From: Phyto melanocephala
Lineage: Eukaryota; Arthropoda; Insecta; Diptera; Rhinophoridae
NCBI GenBank assembly: GCA_941918925.1
Contig: OW799235.1
Span: 16,046,701 to 16,110,700, forward strand
Reading direction: 5' to 3'
Length of the DNA stretch: 64,000 nucleotides
Position 1 is the first letter of the stretch. The number at the start of each line of letters is the position of its first letter. Positions 46,461-57,488 of the stretch are shown here, piece by piece. The notes beneath the pieces were generated by a model. That model was not told where the DNA came from. It did no database searches and was given only the letters and a program-made list of their open reading frames with translations. A program made the position numbers and the translations under genes.

Positions 46461-47880
46461 TTTTAGTACATATAGCCTTTAATTTATATGTGTATGGCTC
46501 TTTTTACAGCACTTGGGAGACCCTGAGGCTTACGATATCATGAGAGTATCAAAATGATTTCTTTTGTTTTTTCTTTTTTTTGGTTTTCGTTTACGTTATT
46601 GGTTGGGAGTTTATCGCCTCTATGGTAAAGGTGTCATGGCGACATAGATGCTGAAATTTTAAAACAAATAAGTAGAATTTAAGTTTTTAACCACATACGT
46701 GGCTTTTATTTTCTTCAGCTGTGTTGTTCAGGTAAGAAAACTTAGTTTTGCCACAATATTAAATTGTTGTTGTAGTTTGAGGTTGTTTTTTGTGTGTTTG
46801 GCTATCTTTCTGTCTGTCTGTCTGTGCAAGCATGTCTATGTAATAAATCATTTTCTTCTGCACATATGTTGCACATGTTCATTGTTTTAGAGCATTTAAT
46901 GCAGGTGGCATTATGAATTCCATAAAGAAAATAGTATTTTTTTTTAAATTATATTTTTTATAAGATTATGGTGTGATTGTCTAACCTCTTAAATTGTATG
47001 CTGTACTTCAGCAAATTAAAATTACATTTTACACTTAAAACATAAAGTTTATGTATTATTTTTATATTTTATACTTAAATAGACAATTTGTCATATAACT
47101 ATTTCAACTCTCAAAGTTTACTACATACATTAATAATAAATTAGTATATTGCGAAATTTAAATCACTCTTACACAGACATAAAGAAATATTTCACTATAG
47201 TTCTTATTCACAACTTTAGCTTTATTTCTCCGGCAACATAACTTTAAGTTTTCATTACCATAACAACTTTAAAATTGAAACTAAAAGAAAGGCGGAGAAT
47301 ATATAAAGTAATCACTGTATATTGTATTTGTTCATCAGTCCAAAGAAAATTCCACCCTCTTAAGTAGTACTAAAGAATATTTGACTGTAACTTACTCGTC
47401 TGTCTGCGAATAGTTTATATGATAAGTATTAACAAGTTTATCAACGTTTTTATATATGCATTAGTGTGTAAGTATGTGTGTATTTTTTGTGTTTTTCTGT
47501 TGCAACAACCATATGTTTTAAATAAGAAAAAATAAAAAATTAAACGAACTGAGAAGGAGAAAATTATGAAACTGATATGATTGTCTCAACTCGTGTGTAT
47601 AAGAAAATACTGTATGAAATTGGAAAAAGGTTGAAAGTGGATCAGTTCTAGGAACAAACGTGGGTCCAGTAAGAAGGATTTTTACTGACTCTTTTATCAT
47701 CAACACTCTCTGCGGAACTGACGATCGAGTTATTACGTCCTAGGTTCGAAAGGACTGAATTTGACTCTTCGTTCATACTTCCAGAGTTTGTTCCTTTTTG
47801 CTTTTTCTCTCGTAGTTTCTACTACCTTGACATAGTAACACATTTTATGTTAGTTATCCTGGCTTTCCATTATAGCTTTG
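46461..47880. other. Gene-free stretch
   Basis: Contains TGTCTGTCTGTCTGTG near 46809. No motif-bearing ORF and no element ends. Confidence 0.45.
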
Positions 47881-47889
47881 CAGTTATAC

Positions 47890-49900
47890 GTCTCTACTTG
47901 TCTTGTGGAATCTTGTCGTAAGGAAATCTAAGATAATTAAATATAACGTGCTCCACATCCTTTAATGTGTTTGGGGAGTCGTCATGCGAATATTTGAATA
48001 CATAACTTCTGTATCCTTCGTGGCCCGACAGGAACTGCGGAAGTTCATAATTTGTTCCTTTATGCATCTTTTCAAACAACCTGTCTATATTTGGCATGAA
48101 GTCATATGTGATAACATACGAGTTCAATAGGCAATAACCCATCCTGATTCTGGTCTTACCGGGCTATTCATCTTTGCCTCTCTTTCTAAAATTAGAAATT
48201 TACTTTCCCGGTTGTTGGTTTTTGCTCCTTTATATTTCATCAGCGAGTATAACTATTGTTATCATACTAATTATAATGTTTGCTGCTTCTTTGTAGATTT
48301 TAAAAAAGCAGCTACAGACTCTCATAGCTAATGGTCTATACACCTACTCATGCCAGCTCTTTTCCTGTCTTTTGTAAATACTTCCATGCGTTAAGATTTT
48401 ACTGGTGTTGCGTACATCATGACACAGGTTACTACCCTAGCGATAATCTATCGTTGGCCCTGCTTGAGACCGTTGAAGTTTAGCATTATGCAACATAGAG
48501 CTGCGGTTATATTAGGTGCTCTATCTAATATATATTTATTAGGCAGAGATGATTGGATTCCTGCAGGCGTTGGCTCACCTGTGGGTCTATTGGGTTTAAA
48601 AAGAGGGATTTCTTATTGTAGTTGGTAGCCAGTCATTAATGGAAAGCTTACATTGAATGAATGTAAGCTCCTATTTTATGCTTGAGTATATTCTAAGGCT
48701 CAATAGGTGTGCTCTTCAAATAAGCTAATGCTTGTGTGACTTAAGAGATTCACAGTCATAGTTGAAAATTAAGTTTCGGCTGAATTTGTGAAAATGTAAT
48801 CAATAGGAAAATTTCAGGCTGTGGTTAAAGTATTTCAATCAGATTCAATCAGAGTGCCAAGAGTTAAATAAGTGTAGAAGACTGTACGATAAGGATTATC
48901 GGCAATCCCCAATCGGCACTGTGAAATCGTTTTCTAGTCTAGAGCAAACATTGCTGGTGGCGCGGAACTCAGTGAAAAAAAGGATGATAATCGATAGCCT
49001 TGAAATCACTGGTGAGCGAAAAAGGTCGAAAATGGATCTGAAGCATTAATAGTCTGCTACGTTTTCCGAGATAAAGTTTGTGTTTGCTCTATAATTTATC
49101 CTGTCATCGATTATCACTACTAGATACCTGAAATGCCTGACTTATTTCATCTTAGCTATTCGAATGACCATGAGTAGATTTCTGCTCTAACTTTTTATAC
49201 TCCCTTCATTAGAGTTCCGTTGCTAACTTCTTATTTTGTTCACTGTCTCATTGAAGTACAAGTCCACTTCGTTAATATGGCATGCCATTAATTTTAGAAT
49301 AAAATTATAGGCAAATCTGGTTATCGTGTTCTCTGAAGATATTTCCAATGTTTATAGTTGTTTTTGGAACTTCTTCAGTATTATTAAGTAGCTTTCTGTA
49401 CAAGAAGTAGTTTTCAATTAAATAGTAGAGATAGAAGATAATTCCTGGTGTTTACACTTTGACCCTTTTTTTGATCTCAGCTTGCCGAAAAAATTGCATT
49501 TTTAACATCCGAGATGACTAGGGCAAAATATTTCCCTCACCAGCATTTACTTTTTATCGTCATTATAACTAGCATTATTACTAGTCTTATTATGTTGGCT
49601 CTGGATCTTGCTTTAACTTAGCCGAAATGCATGTCAGATATCTCATAACGTTATTTTATCACAGGCCGTAGGTTGGTGTTTAATTTTTTTCCCAATATTT
49701 TCTCGATAAGACGATTTGATGGTGGATGGATGGAGTGTTAGTTGGGATTTGGGATAACTGTGCTCTGCATCTTCTAGGTGTCTGAGAATATAAACTGTTA
49801 TAAACTCTGGTTTTCGCCAAATACATCAGACACGTTTTATATTGCCAGCATTAGTAACCCAGCGTAGTTGGTCCTATATCCTTGATAATGTCAATTATCT
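47890..49900 (-). pseudogene. R1-clade LINE relic (RT to C-terminal finger)
   Basis: Minus-strand translation in many frames keeps the R1 order. SRKYWEKN (about 49690-49710) is a trace of the RT N-terminal blocks. RFAYN at 49304-49318 is where the catalytic FADD should be, followed by LKLMACHINEVDLYFNETVN. VRHFRYLVVIIDDRINYRAN (49080-49140) is the YLGV.ID block. LAMRVCSCFFKIYKEAANII and ILADEI lie at about 48240-48330. The C-terminal GTNYELPQFLSGHEGYRSYV...DDSPNTLKDVEHVIFNYLRFPY (48060-47910) is the TGHG...C.C..ED.EH..F.CPRF finger with its cysteines lost. Known: R1-clade LINEs often target rDNA, but this copy is not in rDNA, so it is either another R1-clade family or an ectopic copy. Thoroughly dead. 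Confidence 0.7.
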
Positions 49901-51311
49901 CCTTTCCTGTATCACTTTTAATGTCGTATAATCTCTGCTGTCTAAAATATATATAATATTTTTGTAATTTGGATAGAAGTATGATATTTGTGAGAAATTT
50001 TATTAGAGTTTTAAGTTTTCTTGGAAATATTCCAGCAGATTTATTCTAATTTTCTTTGGTATATTTTTTTATGCCTACATACATATTTTTGCATGCATCT
50101 GTAATGTTTGTTTGCTTCTCATTTTACACATTTTTTTACTTAAAAATGCATATAAAAAAATAATTTTTTTTTTCTGTGCTCTGTCTTTATAGTTGAGTAA
50201 ATCTTAGCATTTCATTTGATTTAAATCGTATTTAAAATTTACTTACGATTTTTTTTCTCCTTTTTACTGGCATTTTATTTGTTTTATATATCCTTAGTTA
50301 AGCAAACGACTTGAGTACATAAAATCTCTCTTCATCCCGAAAGTATGCAATGCTATATTTTAAATTAATAATATACATATACACTGTGCATGCATACATT
50401 ACATTAGTAGTTAATATAAGAAAAAAATGCTGTAAAATATATATAAAATAAGGAATTCATATGAATTACCTCTCTATGTATGTATGTGAGTTGGGGTGTG
50501 TGCTTAAGTAAGTGAAATATAAGATGTTTTAATAAGAATTTTTTATATTTATATCGACTTGAATGTCTGCAGATATTTGTTATCTGATATTAAAAATATT
50601 TAATCTGTATTAGTTGATTGGTTAGTTTATTGAAAAATGAAGAACTAAACAATTTTATTGCTAAAAGTGTAGTTACAGTAAATTAAAGAAATGTATTTCG
50701 TAAAAAATTTTTGTGCCTACACTAAGCTAAATATAATATCATTGCAAAAACTGTATAAATATTTTTTTTGTTAAATATATAATTAGTTTAAGTGCAATTT
50801 GGAATAATTTAAAGTGCAAAAATATAAATTATGTCTTGGCAGTAGATGGCTTATTATATCATACAATGAATTAAATAAATAAATTTACAAGTTTAACGGT
50901 GTCCCAAAATTAAGAAAGATTTAAATTTGTTGCCGTTGGTACAGTAAAGTGTTGGCAACCTAAAAAAAAATTCGACAGCTTACAGTTTAGGGTTAGTAAA
51001 AATGGAGCGTTAGACGAACAATGTGTCTTCATTATAGAATGAGATTTTAAAAATAATAACAAAAACAAAAGATTTTGAGTGAGTATACACTAGTGAGAGC
51101 TGTTTTAAATTTGCAATTTTTATTCACGACGCTGAATCGAGTTTCCTGGATTGTCAACGACATTTCCATGCACTTCCTCGATATTGAAATTTAAATGATA
51201 TATTTTTAGACGACCAGTGCGTTTAGCATGTTGAAAGGCTTTAGTTGATTTTTTTTTTTAATTTAACTTGAATTTTTTAATTAACTTAATATATAATTGA
51301 CAACGTTCAAA
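49901..51311. other. Gene-free A/T-rich stretch
   Basis: No motif-bearing ORF and no element termini recognised. Confidence 0.45.
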
Positions 51312-51313
51312 TA

Positions 51314-51865
51314 AAGGGTCCACCATCTTACGTTTTTTTCAACTAGAGTTTATTTCGTGAATGGTAACACTTAGCTCATGTCTGATTTGACAGATAATTA
51401 GTTTTATCCTTCCGCTGAACGAATATGGTTGTGTATATGCTTGAACAACGCTGGGAAATATTGCGACATTACTTTGGCCGATTTTGCCAAAAAAAATCAT
51501 CTTTTCAGATGAAGCTCATTTTGATATTGGCGGGTATGTAAACAAGCAAAATTGTAACATTTGTGGCACAGAGTACCAGCACGCATACATTGAAAAGCCG
51601 ATACACCCAAAACGAGTCACTGTTTGGTGCGGATTTCGATCCAGAGGCATAATTGGGCCATTTTGCTTCGAAAATGAACAAGGAGTGGCCGTAGTCAATG
51701 GCGATCGTTGTCAAGCCATGTTGAACGAACTTTTGTTCACAAAAAATTTAAGAGGAGGATATTGGCAACATTTGGTTTTCACAGGACGGCGCTACGTGCC
51801 ACACAGCCGAAGCTACACTTTTTTATAGCATTTTCAAAAAAAAAGAAGTTATTTGGTGGACCCTT
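51314..51865 (+). mobile_element. Internally deleted mariner, copy M1
   Basis: The ends are AAGGGTCCACCA and its inverse, each next to TA (51312-51313, 51866-51867). At 552 bp it keeps the 5' UTR and a middle piece of the transposase gene. Part of the N-terminal region and everything after the second catalytic block are deleted. A sister copy (M2) lies inverted at 55697-56216, with about 90 bp of near-identical sequence around GACAGATAATTAGTTTTATC. Confidence 0.85.
51484..51828 (+). pseudogene. mariner transposase fragment in M1
   Basis: The plus-strand frame reads KKIIFSDEAHFDIGGYVNKQ with the first catalytic Asp, then HPKRVTVWCGFRSRGIIGPF and AMLNELLFTK. A frameshift at about 51746 is followed, in another frame, by EEDIGNIWFSQDGATCHTAE with the second catalytic Asp. 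The gene ends near 51813 without the third acidic block, so no active enzyme is possible. The family is the rosa-like (DD41D) branch judged by the GGYVNKQNC and QDGATCHTA wording. Confidence 0.85.
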
Positions 51866-51867
51866 TA

Positions 51868-52233
51868 TATTCTATTTCAAAATGTACTTTGTGGTATACA
51901 CTGTGGATTGGCCCTATATGGGAATTTCCATGAATATGTCAACCAAAAATAAAAACTCTTGAAAGTTTTTCAATAAAGAAGTTTATTGATAAAAAAAATA
52001 TATTAAAATTTTACTATGCACAGGTATTGAGAGCTTATTAAATTATTTTAAGAGCAATAATAAGAGTTTAATCTCTTTGACTTATTTTAAAGAATTGCAA
52101 TCAACTTTTTTTTTAGCGACAAAATTGTAAACATAAATCGTAATTGTAAATATGCTTTAAAATTAAGGTAACAACAACAATTAACAAGATCCATAAGAAA
52201 AAAAAACATAGAGTCCAATTAGCAGTATTTTAA
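51868..52233. other. Spacer
   Basis: A/T-rich; nothing recognised. Confidence 0.5.
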
Positions 52234-52716
52234 TGTCACGTACGTAGTGCAAAAACATTACTTGTCTCCGTCTTTCGTATCTAAACAGTCGCAAGAGCAC
52301 CTTATTTAGAATTTAACTGTTTTTCTTAACATAATATTAATTTTATTACCTAAGAATATTATTAGAGAAAAATCTGTCACGTACGGTATGTCACGAACGA
52401 TATTAAATTGAATTTATTATTAAATCATTTAAAGATTGTTTGGTTTAGTGTTAGAAATTAAAAAAAAGAAAAAATGCCTCCCAAAATTTGCAGATTTTTT
52501 CATATTTCCATATATACCTCAAAATCACTTCTGTTTTATGTCACGTACGATATATTCTTATTTTCCTGGATATTCAAAACAACAATGATTTGAATATAGT
52601 TAATTTTTTTTAAATAAAGTACCCTTTGAATGGAACATAAAGATCTAATTTTGTTTAAGTTACTCTTACTTTTGCAAAAATTACTCCACTTTACAGGAGT
52701 ACAAATGTCACGTACG
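52234..52716 (+). repeat. Five spaced direct copies of TGTCACGTACG
   Basis: Exact copies start at 52234, 52375, 52539 and 52706. A one-mismatch copy (TGTCACGAACG) starts at 52389. All are on the same strand, and the last four are followed by AT or GTAT. The spacers are ordinary A/T-rich sequence without mutual similarity that I can see. The motif contains the palindrome CGTACG and stands out in such A/T-rich DNA. Possible readings are a binding-site cluster, subterminal repeats of an unknown element, or remains of a satellite. Confidence 0.7.
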
Positions 52717-55289
52717 ATGACATGGAAATGTTCATATGCTATTTTAAAGTCTTTAAAAATTTATATTTATATAATTTTATTTTTTTTCTTTACTAACGTT
52801 TTTTAAATTGTCTTAAAATTTTCTATGCATTTTTGTTCCTTGAGATGTCCATCATTTGCTTTGTATCTCAAAGGTCTAGACTTTATTTTGAAAAGTTCAT
52901 TCTTTTGCTATACAAATAAAGACTTGCATTATCAAACATATGTATTTTACAATTGAATAGTGTATGTGAAACAAAAAATTCCTTGTATAATGATTGTATT
53001 GCAAAAATAACGAAAGAAATTTGTTAGAAAAAAAGAAAATAAAATATTTTAAAGCGATTGCTTTTTGATGTATGTGCAATTTGCCGAAATAAATGTAAAG
53101 TAGCTTGAGCCGTTAAAAAAAAAAACGTTCACTCCTATAAGTATGCAAAGGCCAAGCACTTGCATATACAAACCAGTGTGAGTACAACAAAAAAAAAAAA
53201 AAAGATAAAATCTTAATATTTTTATAGAAAGTCTTTTTTTTAGCAAAAAATACTTTGTATTGAAGATCTTCTTTGTTTTATTTTGCTCTCCAGCAGCAAG
53301 ATTTTATTTTTTTTCGTTTTCTGCTCATATTCGTAGTATAAGCCAGCTTTTCGTAAGTGGAAATGTATGTAAATGTGAAAGTCGTTTTCTTTTTGTGTAA
53401 GTGTTAGCACTAGAAATATGTAATATTTGCAGTGCCCTACTATATACAACTACTATGTACTATACACAACACATTTGTTTAAATATTGTTTTGAACTGTT
53501 AAAGTTTCTTAGAATTTAATACTAATAAAATTAACAAAAAACATTAATTTATTTTTTTGTTTTTCTTAAAATATTCTTAATGTAAATAACACACTTAATA
53601 GTTTATATTTAATCAAATTGTATTTCAAATACCGCCTTTTAAATTCGTTAACAATAATTTTCATTTTATTTCTGCCTGCTCTTGCTTCGTATTCTTCAGC
53701 GTTCGGTAATAAAAGTTATTATTTTCCATTTGATTGCAACAGATAATAAAACGTATTTGATTGCACCATAAAAACGTGGTACTTATTAAATGTATTTCAA
53801 TGTTGTGAATTCTCGTTCATTTCTTTCGTTTATCATATAAACATGCACATGCATGTTTTCTCGATATTTAAAGAAATAAAAACGTATATAATATTTCTTA
53901 TTGCGGGCTATAAATTTTGTTTTCAAACAAGGATCAGAATACTTATTTGGTTTAGATGCTTAAAAGCACAATGTTTAAACGATTGGGAGTAGAAATGCTC
54001 TAAAACTAAAATCTTTGCAAACATAACATGAGAAGTATATAAAGAAAAAAAAAAACGTAAATTTTAATTGAATTCCATCCATTAAAAAAATAAATTACTC
54101 TAATAAAAAAAATTCAATTAGGGTAATGAATATTGTGAAATTGACAGGGAAATTCCTAAAGCTCGGTAGGATAGACTAGGGGTGAGATAGACAAAGACTA
54201 GAGATATTATTTTTGCTGTGCTGTAGGTGTGGAATCTTTAAGGAGGGAGTCTAACCCTTTCCAATTTTATTTTCCATTTACTTAAATGTATTATTTTGAG
54301 GCTATTGCAAATCACCCATAAGTTGCTTTGAGCGAAATCCTACAAAGGTTTAGTTTCTGAAAATCGTTGAATATCTGAACATAACAAGGACTATAGTATA
54401 ATTTTTATCAATGCATTTTTGGCACCTGGGATAGCTGACATCTTTCAGAACCCATGTGTTATAAAGAAAAATGGAACTCGCTATTTCAGCAGTTAAGTTA
54501 TGGACTAATAAAGGAGATTATATGTGTTGGGTCTTTATCGAAGCAAACCACTGCTGCTTCGGGTAATTTTTTCTTGTTTGTCACTCTCCAGTGACTTCAT
54601 GGCTTCTCTTCGGCATCTCACCTTCACTTCGTCAATGGAGTTAGTCTAAAGGAGAGTTTTTTTTACCTCCTATGCAAATTTTGTATAACATTGTTTCTTT
54701 CAGTTTTCGAGATTTTCGTTTGAGATATCTTTGGATTTTTAGTTGTCGCTTTGGGTATGTTTAACACTTCTTCCTTTGGAAATAAATCCTGTATTTATAC
54801 TTTTTACGACCCCTTACATCTTTTTAATCCCACTACAGCACTTTATCTTTTTTTACCCACATAGCAAAAGCAATTTAAATATTATCTTTCACTCATATTT
54901 GCTCTTCAAATCCGTTCTAATTGGGACTTCCAAATTTTCATAATTGATAGGGACATAAAACTCGCACTATTTTGGGTATTATTTAGTTGTTTTGACAAAT
55001 CACTAATGATGAATATAGACTTCAATAAAACGTGCAAATTATATAGCTGTTTTATTTAAATTGTTTGGACAACATTTTGCATAACATTGAATTAAAAAGG
55101 CATCCCCAGAGAAAAGAACAATACAATTTCTGGGTGAAATAAAAAAAAATGTCAAAGTTGGGCCTATAGAAATTCATATAAGATCCTTGAAAATTAAATG
55201 CATCCTGAAAAAAATACTGTTTGGTATGGAATATGAACTATATTTCATTGAAAATGCTACTGGGCAGGCCATCACCGTTCGATTTTCTA
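52717..55289. other. Gene-free stretch
   Basis: Contains a few poly(A) runs and ORFs of 60-70 codons without motifs. A less A/T-rich block at 54140-54720 may be decayed element sequence, but I could not identify it. Confidence 0.4.
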
Positions 55290-56580
55290 AAGAGTGTCTC
55301 AGTTAGAATGCACATTTTTAAATTAAGTGCAGTTGTTTTGCAAGTGGCAACTCTAAAATGTGAAAGCTGTCACATATGCTTATTCGGTTTATTAAAAATG
55401 AAGCGCTTTACTAAAAAACAACGCTTTATAAATCTAAAATATAAAAAATAATTGAAGAATTATATTGAGATCGCTAGTAAGCTTCGAAGAACTTTTAGTT
55501 AAGAAAGTTCACCTAATATGTCAACCATTAAAAGAGTGTTCAGAAAAATTTAAGACGCTAGGTTCGTTGTCGACAGTAAGACTTCTGTGCATCAGTGTAC
55601 CGGTTGGTCCTTTTAAACATTGCTGTTTTGAACGAGAGTGTCTCTGAAAATCCGAAACATCAATTCGCCATTGTTCTCATTAGCTTAAGCTTTATAAAGG
55701 GTACGCCAAAAAATTTTTTTTTTTAAACAGGGCGCAAAACATTGAGTGCACGTAGCGCCATCTTGTTGAAACCAAATGTGGCCAATATCCTCCTATTCAA
55801 TTTTTGTGAACAAAAATTCGTTCAACATGGCCCGAAAACGATCGCTATTGACTGCAACGGCCACTCCTTGCTTCTTGAAGAAAAATTTCCCAATTATGCT
55901 TCTGGACCAAAATCCGCACCAAACGGTGACCTGTTTTGGGTGTATCGGTTTTTAAATGTATGCGTGAAAGTTTTTTGTACCCCAAATGCGACAATTTTGC
56001 AAGATTACATATTCGCCAAGATCAAAATGAGCTTCATCTGAAAAGATGATTTTTTTTTTTGGCAAAATCAGCATCTTCTGTAAGTCGATCGCAGGCCCAC
56101 TTAGCGAAGCGTATACACAACCATATTCGTTCAGCGGAAGGATAAAACTAATTATCTGTCAAATCAGACATGAGCTTAGTGGTACCATTCACGAAAACGT
56201 TGGATGGCGGACCCTTTACTTCACTAAGATAATTTTGACAAATGACTTGCATCTTAATGCGTACAAAATTCACCTTACGCTGGAGTTCAAACTTACTTAC
56301 AGAAGTTCAATATAGCAGACCATTGAAAGGGCTTGCAATTTGTTCAATGGCTAGTAAAGTAAAGTAAGATAATGGCAATTTTTCTTTTCCAATAAAACTC
56401 ACTTTCACCTGAATGGCTTCGTGAATATGCAAAATTGTCAAATTTGAGGCAAAGAAAATTCTCACGCAATTCAAAAAAATCCATCCATAACGAGCAACTG
56501 GGATTTTGGTCAGGCCTGATTAGGCTTTTTTTGAAGATAAGGCCGAATAAAAGTGACATCTTTAATCTATAATATGGCGC
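55290..56580 (+). pseudogene. Older mariner transposase gene, split by a mariner insertion
   Basis: A possible 5' end AAAGAGTGTCTCAGTTAG lies near 55288. The gene starts at about 55399 (MKRFTKKQRFI). Its helix-turn-helix region continues in changing frames: KLRRTF, NMSTIKRVFRKI, then VDSKTSVHQCTGWS and VSLKIRNINS (55480-55680). At 55695 it is interrupted by element M2 (55697-56216). On the other side the protein resumes with TKIILTNDLHLNAYKIHLTL (56219-56280), then SNKTHFHLNGFVNMQNCQI (from about 56380, first catalytic block with SDEAHF changed to SNKTHF) and GKENSHAIQKNPS. FEDKAE near 56530 is the last motif. The DDE second and third blocks are not found. Removing M2 and one TA rejoins the domain order, so M2 is the younger insertion. 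Confidence 0.8.
55697..56216 (-). mobile_element. Internally deleted mariner, copy M2 (inverted), nested
   Basis: The ends AAGGGTACGCCA and AAGGGTCCGCCA (minus strand) are inverted and each is flanked by TA (55695-55696, 56217-56218). On the minus strand it encodes ARWACDRLTEDADF (N-terminal end), the SDEAHF block, VTVWCGFWSRSIIG, AMLNEFLFTKIE, a stop, then DIGHIWFQQDGATC, after which the gene is cut off close to the 3' TIR. It shares TIRs and 5' UTR with M1 (51314) but its deletion endpoints differ, so the two arose by separate internal deletions of the same parent type. Confidence 0.85.
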
Positions 56581-56920
56581 CGTCTACCGCACCGCGCATG
56601 AAAAAAATCCATTTATAGCAGCAAAAATATCTAGAACAAATTATCTCCAAAAATTTTTATATCAACTAGCCATTAAGGTGATTTAATTTTTTTCTTATGG
56701 ATTTGGGAAATCTTGGGTTTATGCGAATAAACCGGAAACAAATCCTGAGCTCAAATTCGCTATCTAACGCGTCATCGGTAAGATACAGACAAATTTCTAT
56801 GGAAAAGTCTAAGTCTAATTCTTATGAAAGGAATAATAACCTATCATCATAACTGTAAAGAGAAATTTAACGGATATTTTATTCCATATATAATAATTTT
56901 TTTACAGAATTTTATCATTA
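56581..56920. other. Spacer
   Basis: Starts with a small GC-rich patch (GCGCCGTCTACCGCACCGCG) of unknown origin; otherwise A/T-rich. Confidence 0.4.
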
Positions 56921-57211
56921 TTGGAATCTGGCTTCGCATACTAAAGTTTTTCTGCATTGCGGGCTGCGGCCGTTCTTACGGGTTTTCTCCTCGCGGCAGG
57001 TGGCTTCGCTGAATAAAGTTTTCCTGCGTGCGTTACAAGAATATAAAAATGTCTTTTCCCGGAAACAGTAAAGTTAAGTATTGAAATCTGGCCTTGCATA
57101 CTAAAGTCTTTTCGCGTGGCGACCTGCAGCCGTGCTTACGAGTTTTCTCCTCCAGTTGGACGCGGCAGGTGGCTTCGCTGAATAAAGTTTTCCTGCGTGC
57201 GTCACAAGAAT
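56921..57211 (+). repeat. Two-copy GC-rich direct repeat (unit about 160-169 bp apart)
   Basis: Copies at 56924-57042 and 57084-57211 share GAAATCTGGC.T.GCATACTAAAG, CGAGTTTTCTCCTC-like words and GCGGCAGGTGGCTTCGCTGA followed by ATAAAGTTTTCCTGCGTGCG. The second has an extra CAGTTGGAC segment. The higher G+C marks it off from the surroundings. Origin unknown. Confidence 0.75.
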
Positions 57212-57382
57212 TAAAATTAATTAATTATAAAAATAAGAAAAGTATTGATTTTCCCTCTCAAATTTTACTTTTTTATTATTATTACCTCTTAATTATAAAA
57301 ATAAGAAAACTATTAATCAATATAAAATGCAAAAGTTCTTCAAAATTGAAATGAGAGATAAAGCCATTTTCTAATATTGCTA

Positions 57383-57488
57383 ATGTGAGATAAGGCCATG
57401 GTGGCTTTACCTCCCATTCAAATTAAAAAAAAAAGGTTTTATCTCCCTATTGAATGAGAGATAAAGCCATCATGGCCTTATATCACAT
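57383..57488. repeat. 39-bp inverted repeat hairpin with 28-bp loop
   Basis: 57383-57422 and 57450-57488 are inverted copies matching at 35 of 39 bases (core TAAGGCCAT.(A/G)TGGCTTTA). Each arm is itself near-palindromic around GCCAT.ATGGC. A further partial copy (GAGAGATAAAGCCAT) lies just upstream near 57353. This is a strong foldback in DNA or RNA, perhaps a tiny palindromic element. Confidence 0.7.

Noticed and set aside
54140..54720. Less A/T-rich block that might be a gene or element
   Set aside because: No frame gives a motif, no ends or repeats were found; left as unassigned spacer.
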